A DNA stretch of 64,000 nucleotides from CAZIUL01 sp964542475 (GTDB taxonomy: Bacteria; Planctomycetota; B15-G4; CAYZWU01): the NCBI GenBank assembly GCA_964542475.1, contig CAZIUL010000003.1, positions 62,001 to 126,000 on the forward strand, in the 5' to 3' direction. Shown here piece by piece: positions 27,360-35,875 of this stretch. The position numbers were made by a program, and so were the translations under genes. The notes beneath the pieces were generated by a model. It saw only the letters and a list, made by a program, of their open reading frames with translations, ran no database searches and was not told the origin of the DNA. The stretch's first letter is position 1, and each line of letters starts with the position of its first letter.

Positions 27360-28385
27360 TCAGTTGGTTATCCTCGAGCTCGCAATGATTTCATGGTCGC
27401 GATCCTGCAATGCTTTTCCATTGAACTTCCAGAAAACAATGTTCCCGCGGATCGTATCCGTGTTGGCGCCGATCACTTCACCCGGCATCTCTACTGCAAT
27501 CGAAAACTTTTCGTTTTCTATATCTTCCGACAACTCATAACAGCGCTCCTGTTCCTTGTATTCTGTAAGGAAGGCGTCTTCCTGTGTTTTAGTGTAATTG
27601 CCGTGTGTGCGCAGCCCGCAGATCATTATTTCTCTCGCATTTTTTTCGAACTCTTCCGCCACGTGCGCCAGTTCTAGGTCTCCTTCGTGATCAGCCATGC
27701 CTACCAGGGCAGCTACCCGGTCATAATCCAGGCTGTCCTGCAGCGCAAGCACATCATTGAAAAGGAGAAGCCATCCGTCCTGCAAATGATCGCCGGGGGT
27801 TGCCTTGTGAAAAGCGTTGCGGGCAAAGGTCAGCATCTTGTGAAGCTCCATCAAAGCCATCCCACGGATGAATTCGATCAGTTCGTTTTTTGGAAGTTTT
27901 TTGGGATCTTTTTTCATAAGCGCCTTGAGCTTGCCTTGACATAATAAATCTTTCAGCGAGGCGATGTGTGCCCATGGACGTTTTTTGTAGATGCGCCGAA
28001 AATGGCAATAGGTCCCGTCTTTCCGTTCTTCAAAACTTACGAAGGTTGGGAACCGGAGATACAAGGAAGCATCCTTGAGACCAAGGTGCGCATAGGTGGA
28101 GGGGAGAGGGCTTTGTTCGGGAAAATCCTGCCTGGCTGCAAGCACCTGTCGAACCTTTCCATTCGAATTGGTTCGTGTTGACATGCGAACTTTCCATCCC
28201 GTTTTTTCGGAAGGAACGCGTCCCTCATAGAACTCGTCAAGGCTGTCAGCTAAAAACAAACAGGAGATGGCCACTGTTCCGTCATCAAAGATATGGATCT
28301 TTTCTTCGCGTTCAACACATCCGGACATCAAGGGCAAGGCACCAAGCCCGGCCATCAGCAAAATGAAAGACGTGATTTTTGTCAT
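27360..28385 (-). CDS. Lipoprotein of unknown function, first gene of ECF module 2
   Basis: A 341-residue protein with a lipoprotein signal: MTKITSFILLMAGLGALPLM followed by SGC, making Cys23 the lipidated residue. AAAGGAG precedes the start codon. The mature protein begins VEREEKIHIFDDGTVAISCL, which looks like the start of a beta-rich domain, and its second half is helical (ALMELHKMLTFARNAFHK, ELAHVAEEFEKNAREIM). I recognise no family. Its place at the head of an ECF/anti-sigma operon suggests an envelope sensor or a target of the sigma factor. Confidence 0.75.
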   Translation of the reverse strand: MTKITSFILLMAGLGALPLMSGCVEREEKIHIFDDGTVAISCLFLADSLDEFYEGRVPSEKTGWKVRMSTRTNSNGKVRQVLAARQDFPEQSPLPSTYAHLGLKDASLYLRFPTFVSFEERKDGTYCHFRRIYKKRPWAHIASLKDLLCQGKLKALMKKDPKKLPKNELIEFIRGMALMELHKMLTFARNAFHKATPGDHLQDGWLLLFNDVLALQDSLDYDRVAALVGMADHEGDLELAHVAEEFEKNAREIMICGLRTHGNYTKTQEDAFLTEYKEQERCYELSEDIENEKFSIAVEMPGEVIGANTDTIRGNIVFWKFNGKALQDRDHEIIASSRITN

Positions 28386-28619
28386 TCGATCATCTCCTTT
28401 TTATTAATGTTCGTCTTCAATCCAGCTTGATGACGGCTTTAGATCTGAAATGGATGACGCTAAAATCTGGATAGTTTTTGCTCCCCCCGCGTTAATCAAT
28501 ACAGGGATATGAAAAATTAAGGTTTGGTCGCATTCTTAAACCTTACGGCTTTCAGCTTTGTAGCAGAAGTACAAGAATATTAATAGATTAACGCATTATC
28601 TGGTTTTTTCAGATTCTTG

Positions 28620-28648
28620 TTGACAGCCCTCTATATACGTAGTATATA
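28620..28648 (+). promoter_or_regulatory. Promoter of the PadR-ABC transporter operon
   Basis: TTGACA at 28620-28625 matches the -35 consensus exactly, and TATATA at 28643-28648 follows after a 17-base spacer. A further TATAAT lies at 28649-28654, but with a 23-base spacer. Transcription would begin near 28655, upstream of the ribosome-binding site at 28703. Confidence 0.65.
28632..28648. promoter_or_regulatory. Perfect palindrome over the PadR promoter, probable operator
   Basis: TATATAC (28632-28638), three-base centre GTA, and GTATATA (28642-28648) form a perfect seven-base inverted repeat lying over the spacer and the -10 box. PadR proteins are dimers that often repress their own operon through such sites, so autorepression is the obvious reading. 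Confidence 0.6.
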
Positions 28649-28715
28649 TATAATACATATATATCGCCCTCGGTCTCCAAGCGAAGGTTTTTTGTACTGG
28701 ACGAGGAGAATTAAA

Positions 28716-29249
28716 CTGCTTTTCAAATATGCCATCCTGGGCTTGCTCGCAAACGGCCCCCTTCATGGGTATGAGCTGAGAACCATGTATGAAAACCGGT
28801 TGATGCCATCAGCAAAGCTGAATTATGGCCAGGTTTATCCCACCCTGGACCGCTTACAGCGGAACAACTGGGTCAAGCACGATGTCGTGAGCCAGCAGGA
28901 ACGGCCGGACAAGAAGGTTTATTCTCTCACCGAAAAAGGACAAAAACAGCTGCATGCCTGGCTCGAAACCCCTTCTTCGCTGAACTTGAGCGCCCGCAAT
29001 GAGACCTATTTGAAGGTGATGCTGGCCAGGCAGTTAGAGCAGTTTGAACCGATGGATATTCTAAAGGTCGAGAAAAAAGCCTGTTTTGCGCGACTACATG
29101 AAACAGCCCAGGCCAGAGCAAAAGCAAGGGCGGATAATGAGCCGCTTCAGGCGATCCTTCTCCTCGACCTGGCTGTTTTGCAACTCGAAGCCTTCATAAA
29201 GTGGCTGGAGAACTGTGATGAGGAACTGCGACTGGAGAGACAATCATGA
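28716..29249 (+). CDS. PadR-family transcriptional regulator
   Basis: A PadR repressor of about 177 residues. The winged-helix N-terminus reads FKYAILGLLANGPLHGYEL and continues with GQVYPTLDRLQRNNWVKHD and KKVYSLTEKGQKQLHAWLE; the C-terminal half is the usual helical dimerisation domain. Family members start within a few residues of FKYAILG, so I place the start at the CTG at 28716, seven bases after GAGGAG (28703-28708). A TTG at 28692 is the alternative; the 28617 start overlaps the promoter and is unlikely. It overlaps the ABC ATPase gene by four bases (ATGA) and probably controls this transporter operon in response to a small ligand. Confidence 0.88.
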   Translation: MLFKYAILGLLANGPLHGYELRTMYENRLMPSAKLNYGQVYPTLDRLQRNNWVKHDVVSQQERPDKKVYSLTEKGQKQLHAWLETPSSLNLSARNETYLKVMLARQLEQFEPMDILKVEKKACFARLHETAQARAKARADNEPLQAILLLDLAVLQLEAFIKWLENCDEELRLERQS

Positions 29250-29995
29250 ACGCAAACAAATCTGTTGCTGTCGAGGCATCGGAACTGACGAGGGTCTTTG
29301 GCGAAGGGTCAACCAGGGTCGAAGCGCTGCGCGGTGTTAACCTGCGGGTTCACCAAGGTGAGTTTGTAGCCATCATGGGAGCCTCCGGCTCAGGCAAAAG
29401 CACGCTCCTCCATTTATTGGGCGGGCTTGATGAACCCACTCAGGGATCCGTCACGGTGGGGGCTCAAGATCTGGCAAGCCTGGATGACGATGAGTTGACA
29501 CACCTGCGGCGGCGCTCCATCGGTTTCGTTTTTCAGGCCTTCAACCTTTTACAGGTGCTAACAGCCGAGGAAAACGTGGCCTTGCCGCTGATCATCGGAG
29601 GCGAAAGGGAAGATCAGGCGAATGACCGGGCCAGGACGGTGCTGGACCGGGTGGGGATCGCGAACCGGAAAGATCATTATCCCAGCGAACTCGCAGGAGG
29701 TGAGCAGCAACGCGTGGCCTTGGCACGTGCCCTGTGCGGCGATCCACTCCTTTTGCTGGCAGACGAGCCCACCGGCAACCTGGACAGCCGCAAGAGCGAG
29801 CAGATCGTTGCGTTGCTTCGCAGGCTCGTTGATGAGCACGGTCAAACCTTGGTGATGGTCACGCATGATGCGGGTCACGCAGCCATGGCTGACCGTCTGA
29901 TCACCCTGTGTGACGGCTGTATCGAGGATGAACAGACACTGCCGCAGGGTCGCTCAACCGGCGCGATCCTCAACGATTTGGAGCCGCCATCATGA
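29246..29995 (+). CDS. ABC transporter ATPase, MacB/LolD type
   Basis: A 249-residue nucleotide-binding subunit. Walker A is GASGSGKST, the signature is LAGGEQQRVALARAL (LAGGE in place of LSGGQ), and Walker B is LLLADEPTGNLDS, with the switch His in VMVTHD. This is the MacB/LolD/FtsE subfamily that works with FtsX-type permeases, which fits the permease gene starting within its stop codon (ATGA overlap). These transporters power efflux or lipoprotein release from the inner membrane by mechanotransmission. Control by PadR upstream suggests export of a toxic compound or peptide. Confidence 0.93.
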   Translation: MNANKSVAVEASELTRVFGEGSTRVEALRGVNLRVHQGEFVAIMGASGSGKSTLLHLLGGLDEPTQGSVTVGAQDLASLDDDELTHLRRRSIGFVFQAFNLLQVLTAEENVALPLIIGGEREDQANDRARTVLDRVGIANRKDHYPSELAGGEQQRVALARALCGDPLLLLADEPTGNLDSRKSEQIVALLRRLVDEHGQTLVMVTHDAGHAAMADRLITLCDGCIEDEQTLPQGRSTGAILNDLEPPS

Positions 29996-32523
29996 CACTG
30001 AAGCGCTATTCCCTCAGAGAAATGCGCCGCCGCCCTTCCCGGACCATGCTCACTCTGCTGGGAATCGTAATCGGCGTCCAGTCGTTGGTGGCCATACCGC
30101 TCGCGATCCAGTCGACGCGCCTGGCCCATCGCGTGCTGTTTGAAGGCTTGACCGGCAAGGCGGCCCTCGAGGTCGTGCCCTGCGGAGAAGGCGGCTTTGC
30201 TCCGGAGCTTGCAGCTGATCTGGAGGCGTTGGATGATGTAAGAGCCGCTGTGCCCATCATCCAATCGGCAGCCATGCTCATGGGGCCTTCCAGTGTTGTG
30301 CCGGTGGTAACCTTGGGCATCGATCTTCGGCGAGAGGATCATGCCCGCCATTATGTTCTCAGGTCGGGTAGCCTGCTGACAAGCGATGATCAGATCTTGC
30401 TGCAAGCCAATTATGCCCGGTCGCTGGAACTCGATCTGGGCGCAACAATTCAGCTGCTCACCCCCTCGGGTAAAACTGATCTACAGGTCGCGGGACTGCT
30501 TGAACCCCGCGGGTTTGCAGCTGTGAATATGGGCGCAGTCGCCATTTTACCGCTGACCACATCGCAACGGCTCTTTCAGCTAAAAGACCGGATCAACTGC
30601 CTGAACCTCGTGCTGTCTGAGGGCGCTGATCCCGAACGGGCGGCACTCGAGGTTTCCAGGCGTTTGCCGCGAGGATTAACCGTGCAGGAACCCGCCGCTC
30701 GAGCCGCCCTGGCGCAGGAGTCCCTGCTGAGCACGGAAATGATGCTGTCCGTCTTGAGCATCGGGGCATTGGTGGCCGGCGCGTTCGTGATCCTCAATTC
30801 TTTTCTGATGAGTCTTGGCGAGCGCAGACATTCGCTGGCGATTCTCCGGGCAATGGGCGCAACACGAATGCAGGTCACGCGGTTGCTTTTTGCCGAGGCA
30901 GCAGCGCTGGGTATGATCGGAACAGTTGTGGGCATCCCCCTGGGTATAGGGACGGCATACATATTGATGCTCCTGATGGCGCAGATGTCGGATGTGGTTC
31001 CACAGCTCAGCCTGGCAGCCGGCCCCTTTGTGCTGGCCGGAGTACTGGGCCCTGGCGTGGCCGTGCTGGCGACCTATCTTCCTGCCAGAAATGCGGGGCG
31101 TCGTTCGCCGCTATCGGAGCTGCGCAATCAACCCAAGGCGGCTTGGACCCGGAACACAGATCTTCGGCGCTGGCCGGGCTATCTGGGTATAGCCCTCCTC
31201 CTTTCATTCGCGCTGTTCTCGGCGGTTATCATGTCGGGCCGGCTGTCGGATGATTTGATTGTTTTCCTTTTGCCCTGCTGCATAGTGCAGATGCTTGTGG
31301 GCTGCGCCCTCATCATACCCATGGCCTTGCCGCCTCTAACGTGGGTGGTCAAACGGCTGTTGCAACCGGTTCTCGGCATCGAAGCGCGCCTCGCCGTCCG
31401 TCATCTGCAACGCCACCCCAACAGAACCGCGCTGGTGGTCGGTGTGTTGATGATATCACTCATCCTCTCGGTGGGTTATGGCAATGCCATACTTGACTCG
31501 GTCAGGGACTTGCGTGCATGGATGAAGCACATTTTTGTCAAGACGGATTTCCTGGTGCTTCCCAATACGCTTACCGGGACGAGACTCCTTCCGGTCGCCA
31601 TGCCGGAGGAGCATGCCGACCTGGTGGGTGAGATCGAGGGGGTGCACCGCGTGAGCAAGGGAAGCTTTTTCCCATCAAGGGCTGCAGGCCATAACGTCAT
31701 GGTCGTTGCCCGATCCTGTGGCCCGGGTGAGGATCCGGGCTTTCGTCTCCTGGGGGATCGTGATGAGGAAATACGAGAAGGCCTGCGGCGCGGCGAGGTG
31801 GTTCTGGGGTCCGCCTTTGCACAACGCGTCGGCCTGAGACAGGGCGATCAGATCATGTTCGAAACCCGGGAAGGCACCCGTTCGATCACGATCGCAGGGC
31901 TGGCAGCGGATTACACCTCCGGAGGCATGATGGCGCTCTTTGAGTGGGGCTTTGCCAGGCAGCTATTCCATATGGAGGGTACCCAGTTTTTCTACGTGAC
32001 AGCTGAACCCGAGGCCCGGGCGGATGTAGATAAACGCCTGAAAGCTTTTTGTGATGAGCACCATCTTCTCATGCACTCCGCGGAGGGCTTCAGAAGCGAA
32101 GTCGACAAAATGATAGGCGGCGTGATCGGTTCCTCCTGGGTTCTCATGGCCTTGGTCTTTGTGGTCGCTTCCCTGGGCATCACCAACTTCCTGATCATGA
32201 ACGTGCTGGAACAGATCCGCGAGCTGGGGATCCTTCGGGCCATGGCCATGAAGCGCGGGCAAATCTGTAAGATGGTTCTCTCGGAAGCCCTGGCCATGGG
32301 GATGATCAGCGCGCTCCCGGGCGCCCTGTTGGGTGTGCTTTTTGGCTATGTGGTAACTCACGCCAGCTATTCGGTGGTGGGTATCAGGATTCCATATACG
32401 TTTGATTTGTGGTTGCTGCTGGGCTCTGTTGCCATGGCCCTGGTAGTCGCTGTGCTGGCCGCTCTGCCGCCTGCCCGCTGGGCCGGCCGCCTGACAATCA
32501 TTCGCGCCCTGCAGCATGAATAG
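29992..32523 (+). CDS. ABC transporter permease with two FtsX domains
   Basis: An 843-residue inner-membrane protein. It has an N-terminal transmembrane helix (about residues 17-40), a large extracytoplasmic domain, and then a three-helix FtsX core (about 245-370, including AILRAMGATRMQVTRLLFAE). The whole arrangement repeats in the second half: a helix near 485, a second extracytoplasmic domain, and an FtsX core at about 715-840 with ELGILRAMAMKRGQICKMV. The duplicated layout matches MacB-like permeases that need only one gene. It partners the ATPase upstream and is followed after a few bases by a polytopic membrane protein. Confidence 0.93.
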   Translation: MTLKRYSLREMRRRPSRTMLTLLGIVIGVQSLVAIPLAIQSTRLAHRVLFEGLTGKAALEVVPCGEGGFAPELAADLEALDDVRAAVPIIQSAAMLMGPSSVVPVVTLGIDLRREDHARHYVLRSGSLLTSDDQILLQANYARSLELDLGATIQLLTPSGKTDLQVAGLLEPRGFAAVNMGAVAILPLTTSQRLFQLKDRINCLNLVLSEGADPERAALEVSRRLPRGLTVQEPAARAALAQESLLSTEMMLSVLSIGALVAGAFVILNSFLMSLGERRHSLAILRAMGATRMQVTRLLFAEAAALGMIGTVVGIPLGIGTAYILMLLMAQMSDVVPQLSLAAGPFVLAGVLGPGVAVLATYLPARNAGRRSPLSELRNQPKAAWTRNTDLRRWPGYLGIALLLSFALFSAVIMSGRLSDDLIVFLLPCCIVQMLVGCALIIPMALPPLTWVVKRLLQPVLGIEARLAVRHLQRHPNRTALVVGVLMISLILSVGYGNAILDSVRDLRAWMKHIFVKTDFLVLPNTLTGTRLLPVAMPEEHADLVGEIEGVHRVSKGSFFPSRAAGHNVMVVARSCGPGEDPGFRLLGDRDEEIREGLRRGEVVLGSAFAQRVGLRQGDQIMFETREGTRSITIAGLAADYTSGGMMALFEWGFARQLFHMEGTQFFYVTAEPEARADVDKRLKAFCDEHHLLMHSAEGFRSEVDKMIGGVIGSSWVLMALVFVVASLGITNFLIMNVLEQIRELGILRAMAMKRGQICKMVLSEALAMGMISALPGALLGVLFGYVVTHASYSVVGIRIPYTFDLWLLLGSVAMALVVAVLAALPPARWAGRLTIIRALQHE

Positions 32524-32658
32524 GCTTTGGTTCGCGTGTTTACAAGCCTGGAAATGACACGCGGATTTGTGCGGGAGAATAGATCTGGATCATCGCGACG
32601 GGCCGCTGATCAGAAACAGTTGACCGTATCCTTGACAAGACAAACGGGTATCAAACCA

Positions 32659-34596
32659 ATGACCCTCAGCGTACAACCGCCTCAACAGCCTCCCCTGAGC
32701 CCTTCGGCACTCAAAACCGGGCATGCCGGCGAAAAGAGATCCATGTTCCAGCGCGCCGATAACTGGCTGCGCAGCTGGCTGCAACATCGGTTCTTGCCGT
32801 GGCACCTGGCCGTGCTGGCCATGCTTCTTTGCGCGCCATCACTCTGGATGGGCCTGACACTGGACGACTACTTTCATCGTGCCGCACTGACCATGCAGGA
32901 CCTTCCACAGATTTCCCGGTCACCGGCCGAGCTCTTTGTTTTCATCGAGGGCAACAAGATATTGAATCGATTGGCCATTGCCATGGGCTACCTGCCATGG
33001 TGGACCAATGAAGAGCTGCGCATCGCTTTTTTCCGTCCGCTTACCGGCATTACCCATTGGCTCGACTACAAGATCTGGCCCGATTTCCAGTGGCTTATGC
33101 ATTTGCAGTCCCTTGTCTGGTTCGGGGCCGTTGTGGCTGCAGCCGCCTTCTTCTACAAACGCATGTTTCGTTTTACCTGGATCGCAGGGCTGGCAGCCTT
33201 GCTTTTCGCGGTTGATGATGCTCATGGCCTGCCCGCTGTCTGGTTGGCAAATCGAAACGCCCTGATCAGCCTCTTCTTCGGCTTGCTCACATTGATCCTA
33301 TACGATCGATGGCGCCGGGACAGCTGGTGGATGGGGGCGATCCTGGCTCCGCCGGCCTTTCTCCTTGGCTTGCTGGCAAAGGAAAGCTCTCTGGCAATCG
33401 GCGCCTACCTGGTCGCGTATGCTCTCTTCCTCGATCGCGGCACCCGGGTCACTCGTTTTTTTTCGCTCTTTCCTTGTGCGCTGATCGGCGTGATCTGGTG
33501 GATCGTCTACAAAGAGCTGAATTACGGCGTGTTCGGATCGGGGTGGTATCTCGATCCCTTCGCGGACATTGGTCTTTTTATCCGGGCCATCGCCCATCGA
33601 GCGCCCATGCTCCTTGCATGGCAGTGGCTGGTTCCATCCAACCTCGAATGGGCCTTGTCTCCCCTGGCTGCAAAGGGGCTGTGGCTGGCCACGATGGGGG
33701 CGCTGGTGATCATTGCGCTGCTGTTGGTCCCGCTCCTCAGACGCGATTCCCTTGCCCGCTTCTGGGCCCTGGGAATGGTCCTTTCCTTGTTGCCGGCCTG
33801 TATTGCATACCCGTCTGCCCGCCTTCTCTCCTTTGTGGGCATAGGAGGAATAGGGCTGCTCGCACAGCTCATCGCAGCGGCTTTTCAGAAGAAGAAAGTG
33901 GTCTCATTGAATACGCGACAGCTCCTGCCCGCTCGTGCTTTTTGCTTTGTTCTCATCTTTCTTCATCTGGGTGTGGCTCCATGGGCTCTTTTCCGAACAC
34001 AGGAATCTTTCATGCGGATAGGAGGAATAATCGGCGAAGCCGCTACCAGCCTGCCTTCGGACAAGACATCGCTCGTTCAAACGGTGATTATCGTCAACAC
34101 CCCGACCTTCGCCACTATTGGGTATGGCATCTTGTCAGGCCTGGCAAAGGGCGTGCTGAGTATCCGCCAGCCCCTGGTGCTTGGATCTAGCTGTCGCCCA
34201 ATCAGGGTTCATCGGCAGGACGAGCGGACCCTGCTAATCCGCCCTAAAGGAGGATTCCTGCCTCAGCCGGGGAGCCCGGGGAACGAAAACGAAATGGAGC
34301 AGCTCCTGTTCAATCAGTTTCATGGAGTCCGGTCGCTCGACCGGATTTACTGCAACAACGGCTCCTTGACCAAGGGTCAGCAGATCAATCTGTTTGGTAT
34401 GGTGGTGGAGATCACGGCGCTCACGGAAAACGGCCTGCCTGCCGAGGCCGCGTTTCGCTTCACCACGAAACTCGAAAACCCCTATTTCCAATGGATGCAA
34501 TGGGATGGCAGCTCCTTCGTGCCCTTCACCCTGCCGGCTGTTGGAGAGACCGTAACGCTGGAAGGAAAAACATCTCAAATGGTCTTGTGTCCTTAG
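32659..34596 (+). CDS. Polytopic membrane protein, PMT/GT39-like glycosyltransferase fold (tentative)
   Basis: A protein of about 645 residues with roughly ten transmembrane helices between residues 45 and 440 and a soluble C-terminal domain. The first loop contains LTLDDYFHRA, resembling the DD/DE motif of lipid-linked-sugar glycosyltransferases of the C fold, and AVWLANRNALISLFFGLLTL resembles loops in TMTC-like proteins. Sugar transfer to proteins or envelope components is a possible role. The start is uncertain: the frame opens at TTG 32527, just after the permease stop, and I used the ATG at 32659. It continues the PadR operon on the same strand. Confidence 0.6.
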   Translation: MTLSVQPPQQPPLSPSALKTGHAGEKRSMFQRADNWLRSWLQHRFLPWHLAVLAMLLCAPSLWMGLTLDDYFHRAALTMQDLPQISRSPAELFVFIEGNKILNRLAIAMGYLPWWTNEELRIAFFRPLTGITHWLDYKIWPDFQWLMHLQSLVWFGAVVAAAAFFYKRMFRFTWIAGLAALLFAVDDAHGLPAVWLANRNALISLFFGLLTLILYDRWRRDSWWMGAILAPPAFLLGLLAKESSLAIGAYLVAYALFLDRGTRVTRFFSLFPCALIGVIWWIVYKELNYGVFGSGWYLDPFADIGLFIRAIAHRAPMLLAWQWLVPSNLEWALSPLAAKGLWLATMGALVIIALLLVPLLRRDSLARFWALGMVLSLLPACIAYPSARLLSFVGIGGIGLLAQLIAAAFQKKKVVSLNTRQLLPARAFCFVLIFLHLGVAPWALFRTQESFMRIGGIIGEAATSLPSDKTSLVQTVIIVNTPTFATIGYGILSGLAKGVLSIRQPLVLGSSCRPIRVHRQDERTLLIRPKGGFLPQPGSPGNENEMEQLLFNQFHGVRSLDRIYCNNGSLTKGQQINLFGMVVEITALTENGLPAEAAFRFTTKLENPYFQWMQWDGSSFVPFTLPAVGETVTLEGKTSQMVLCP

Positions 34597-34652
34597 CCGC
34601 CGTATGCTCATTCAGAAGAAACGACGCGGCTGCCTGAGATGGAGGACTAACA

Positions 34653-35831
34653 ATCAACAGCTCCAGGCTCCGATTAATCACATTCCTTTCCCTTGCTTTG
34701 CTTCTTCCAGCGGCTTGCGCCTCACCGGGAGCATTGGCTCCCCACCCCAGGATCGAGGCGCTGTCTGCTGCCTGTCAGGCCGAACTCGAGGCGATCCATG
34801 CTGCCGGCTCTTTTCCGGGAGCAACAGCCTCGCTGGTTCTTGCCGATGGCAACGTCATCCGCCTGGCGGTTGGGAAAACCGAAAAGGACGGACGGCCGCT
34901 CACGCCCGACGACCGCATGCTGGTCGGCAGCGTTGGAAAAACCTGGGTTGCCGCTCTTGTCCATCAGCTGGCTGCCAGGGGCGAGATCGATTACCACGAT
35001 AAAGCCCAAAACTGGTTTCCCCGTGATGTCTGGTATCCGCGTATCCCAAACGGCGCCGATGTAACCATTCGTCAGCTGTTGCGTCATCAAAGCGGCCTTG
35101 AACGGTACGAGTTCAAGCCGGATTTCTGGCAGGAGCTCGTTCTCGATCCGGACCGTTTCTGGCGTCCGGAAGAGCTGCTGGCATTCGTGCTCGATGACAG
35201 GCCGATGTTCCCGGCAGGAGAGGGCTGGGCCTATGCCGACACAAACTACATTCTGTTGGGGATGATCATCGAACGCGTCACAGGTCGGCGTTTTTATGAC
35301 CTGGCCAGGGATTGGATCAATCGTCCGCACCAGCTCGACGATACCATTCCATCCGACCAGCGACGCCTGCCAGGGGTCGTCCAGGGTACGGTAGTGATGG
35401 GGCGCCAGCTGGGGATCGGCCCTTTCACCCTGGCCGATGGAGCCTTCACCTACAATGTTCAGTTTGAATGGTGCGGCGGCGGGTTTGCCAGCAATTCCAC
35501 CGATCTCGCGCGCTGGGCACGGTTGTTGTTCAGCGAGCGTTTGCTGGGCGCAGACGGATTGGCATCGATGCTTGATGCGGTGCCGGCGCAAGGGCTCGGG
35601 CCCGGCAGAAGTTACGGATTGGGAGTCATCCTCACGGACACCCGGCTCGGGCAGTTACGCGGTCACGACGGCTTCATGCCCGGATACCTGACCGCGATGG
35701 GCTACTTCCCCGATTCTGGAATCGCCGCTGCTGTTCAAGTCAACATCGATGACGGTCGCTCGGTAGGTATGCCAATGCACGAAGTGCTTGTACGCCTTGC
35801 AGAAAAAGCCCGGGGGATCGCAGGAGAGTAG
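34653..35831 (+). CDS. Beta-lactamase-family serine hydrolase, probable lipoprotein
   Basis: A class C beta-lactamase-fold (serine hydrolase) protein of about 392 residues. The catalytic SxxK is SVGK in MLVGSVGKTWVAALV, the Tyr motif is YADTNYILLG, and the third motif HDGFMPGY replaces KTG. Upstream of TTG 34698 the frame reads through NSSRLRLITFLSLALLLPAA to a lipobox Cys, a convincing signal sequence, but has no ATG, GTG or TTG. An ATC at 34653 lies six bases after GGAGGA, so a non-standard start or a base error is suspected. Substrates may be peptides, esters or cell-wall fragments. Confidence 0.85.
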   Translation: MNSSRLRLITFLSLALLLPAACASPGALAPHPRIEALSAACQAELEAIHAAGSFPGATASLVLADGNVIRLAVGKTEKDGRPLTPDDRMLVGSVGKTWVAALVHQLAARGEIDYHDKAQNWFPRDVWYPRIPNGADVTIRQLLRHQSGLERYEFKPDFWQELVLDPDRFWRPEELLAFVLDDRPMFPAGEGWAYADTNYILLGMIIERVTGRRFYDLARDWINRPHQLDDTIPSDQRRLPGVVQGTVVMGRQLGIGPFTLADGAFTYNVQFEWCGGGFASNSTDLARWARLLFSERLLGADGLASMLDAVPAQGLGPGRSYGLGVILTDTRLGQLRGHDGFMPGYLTAMGYFPDSGIAAAVQVNIDDGRSVGMPMHEVLVRLAEKARGIAGE

Positions 35832-35875
35832 CGGGGTCGGACCAGCGTAAGCTGTTTTAATTAACTATTTTGGCG

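Larger units (their letters stand above)
28386..28715. other. Divergent control region between ECF module 2 and the PadR operon
   Basis: An AT-rich region of about 330 bases. Its right part holds a strong promoter and palindromic operator for the PadR gene (28620-28648). The PadR frame is open from 28617, but that start would lie within the promoter, so no coding is assigned here. The left part presumably drives the lipoprotein-sigma operon, but I cannot define boxes for it. Confidence 0.5.

Noticed and set aside
28617..28691. Extended PadR start at TTG 28617
   Set aside because: It lies within the -35 box of the probable promoter and encodes no homologous residues.
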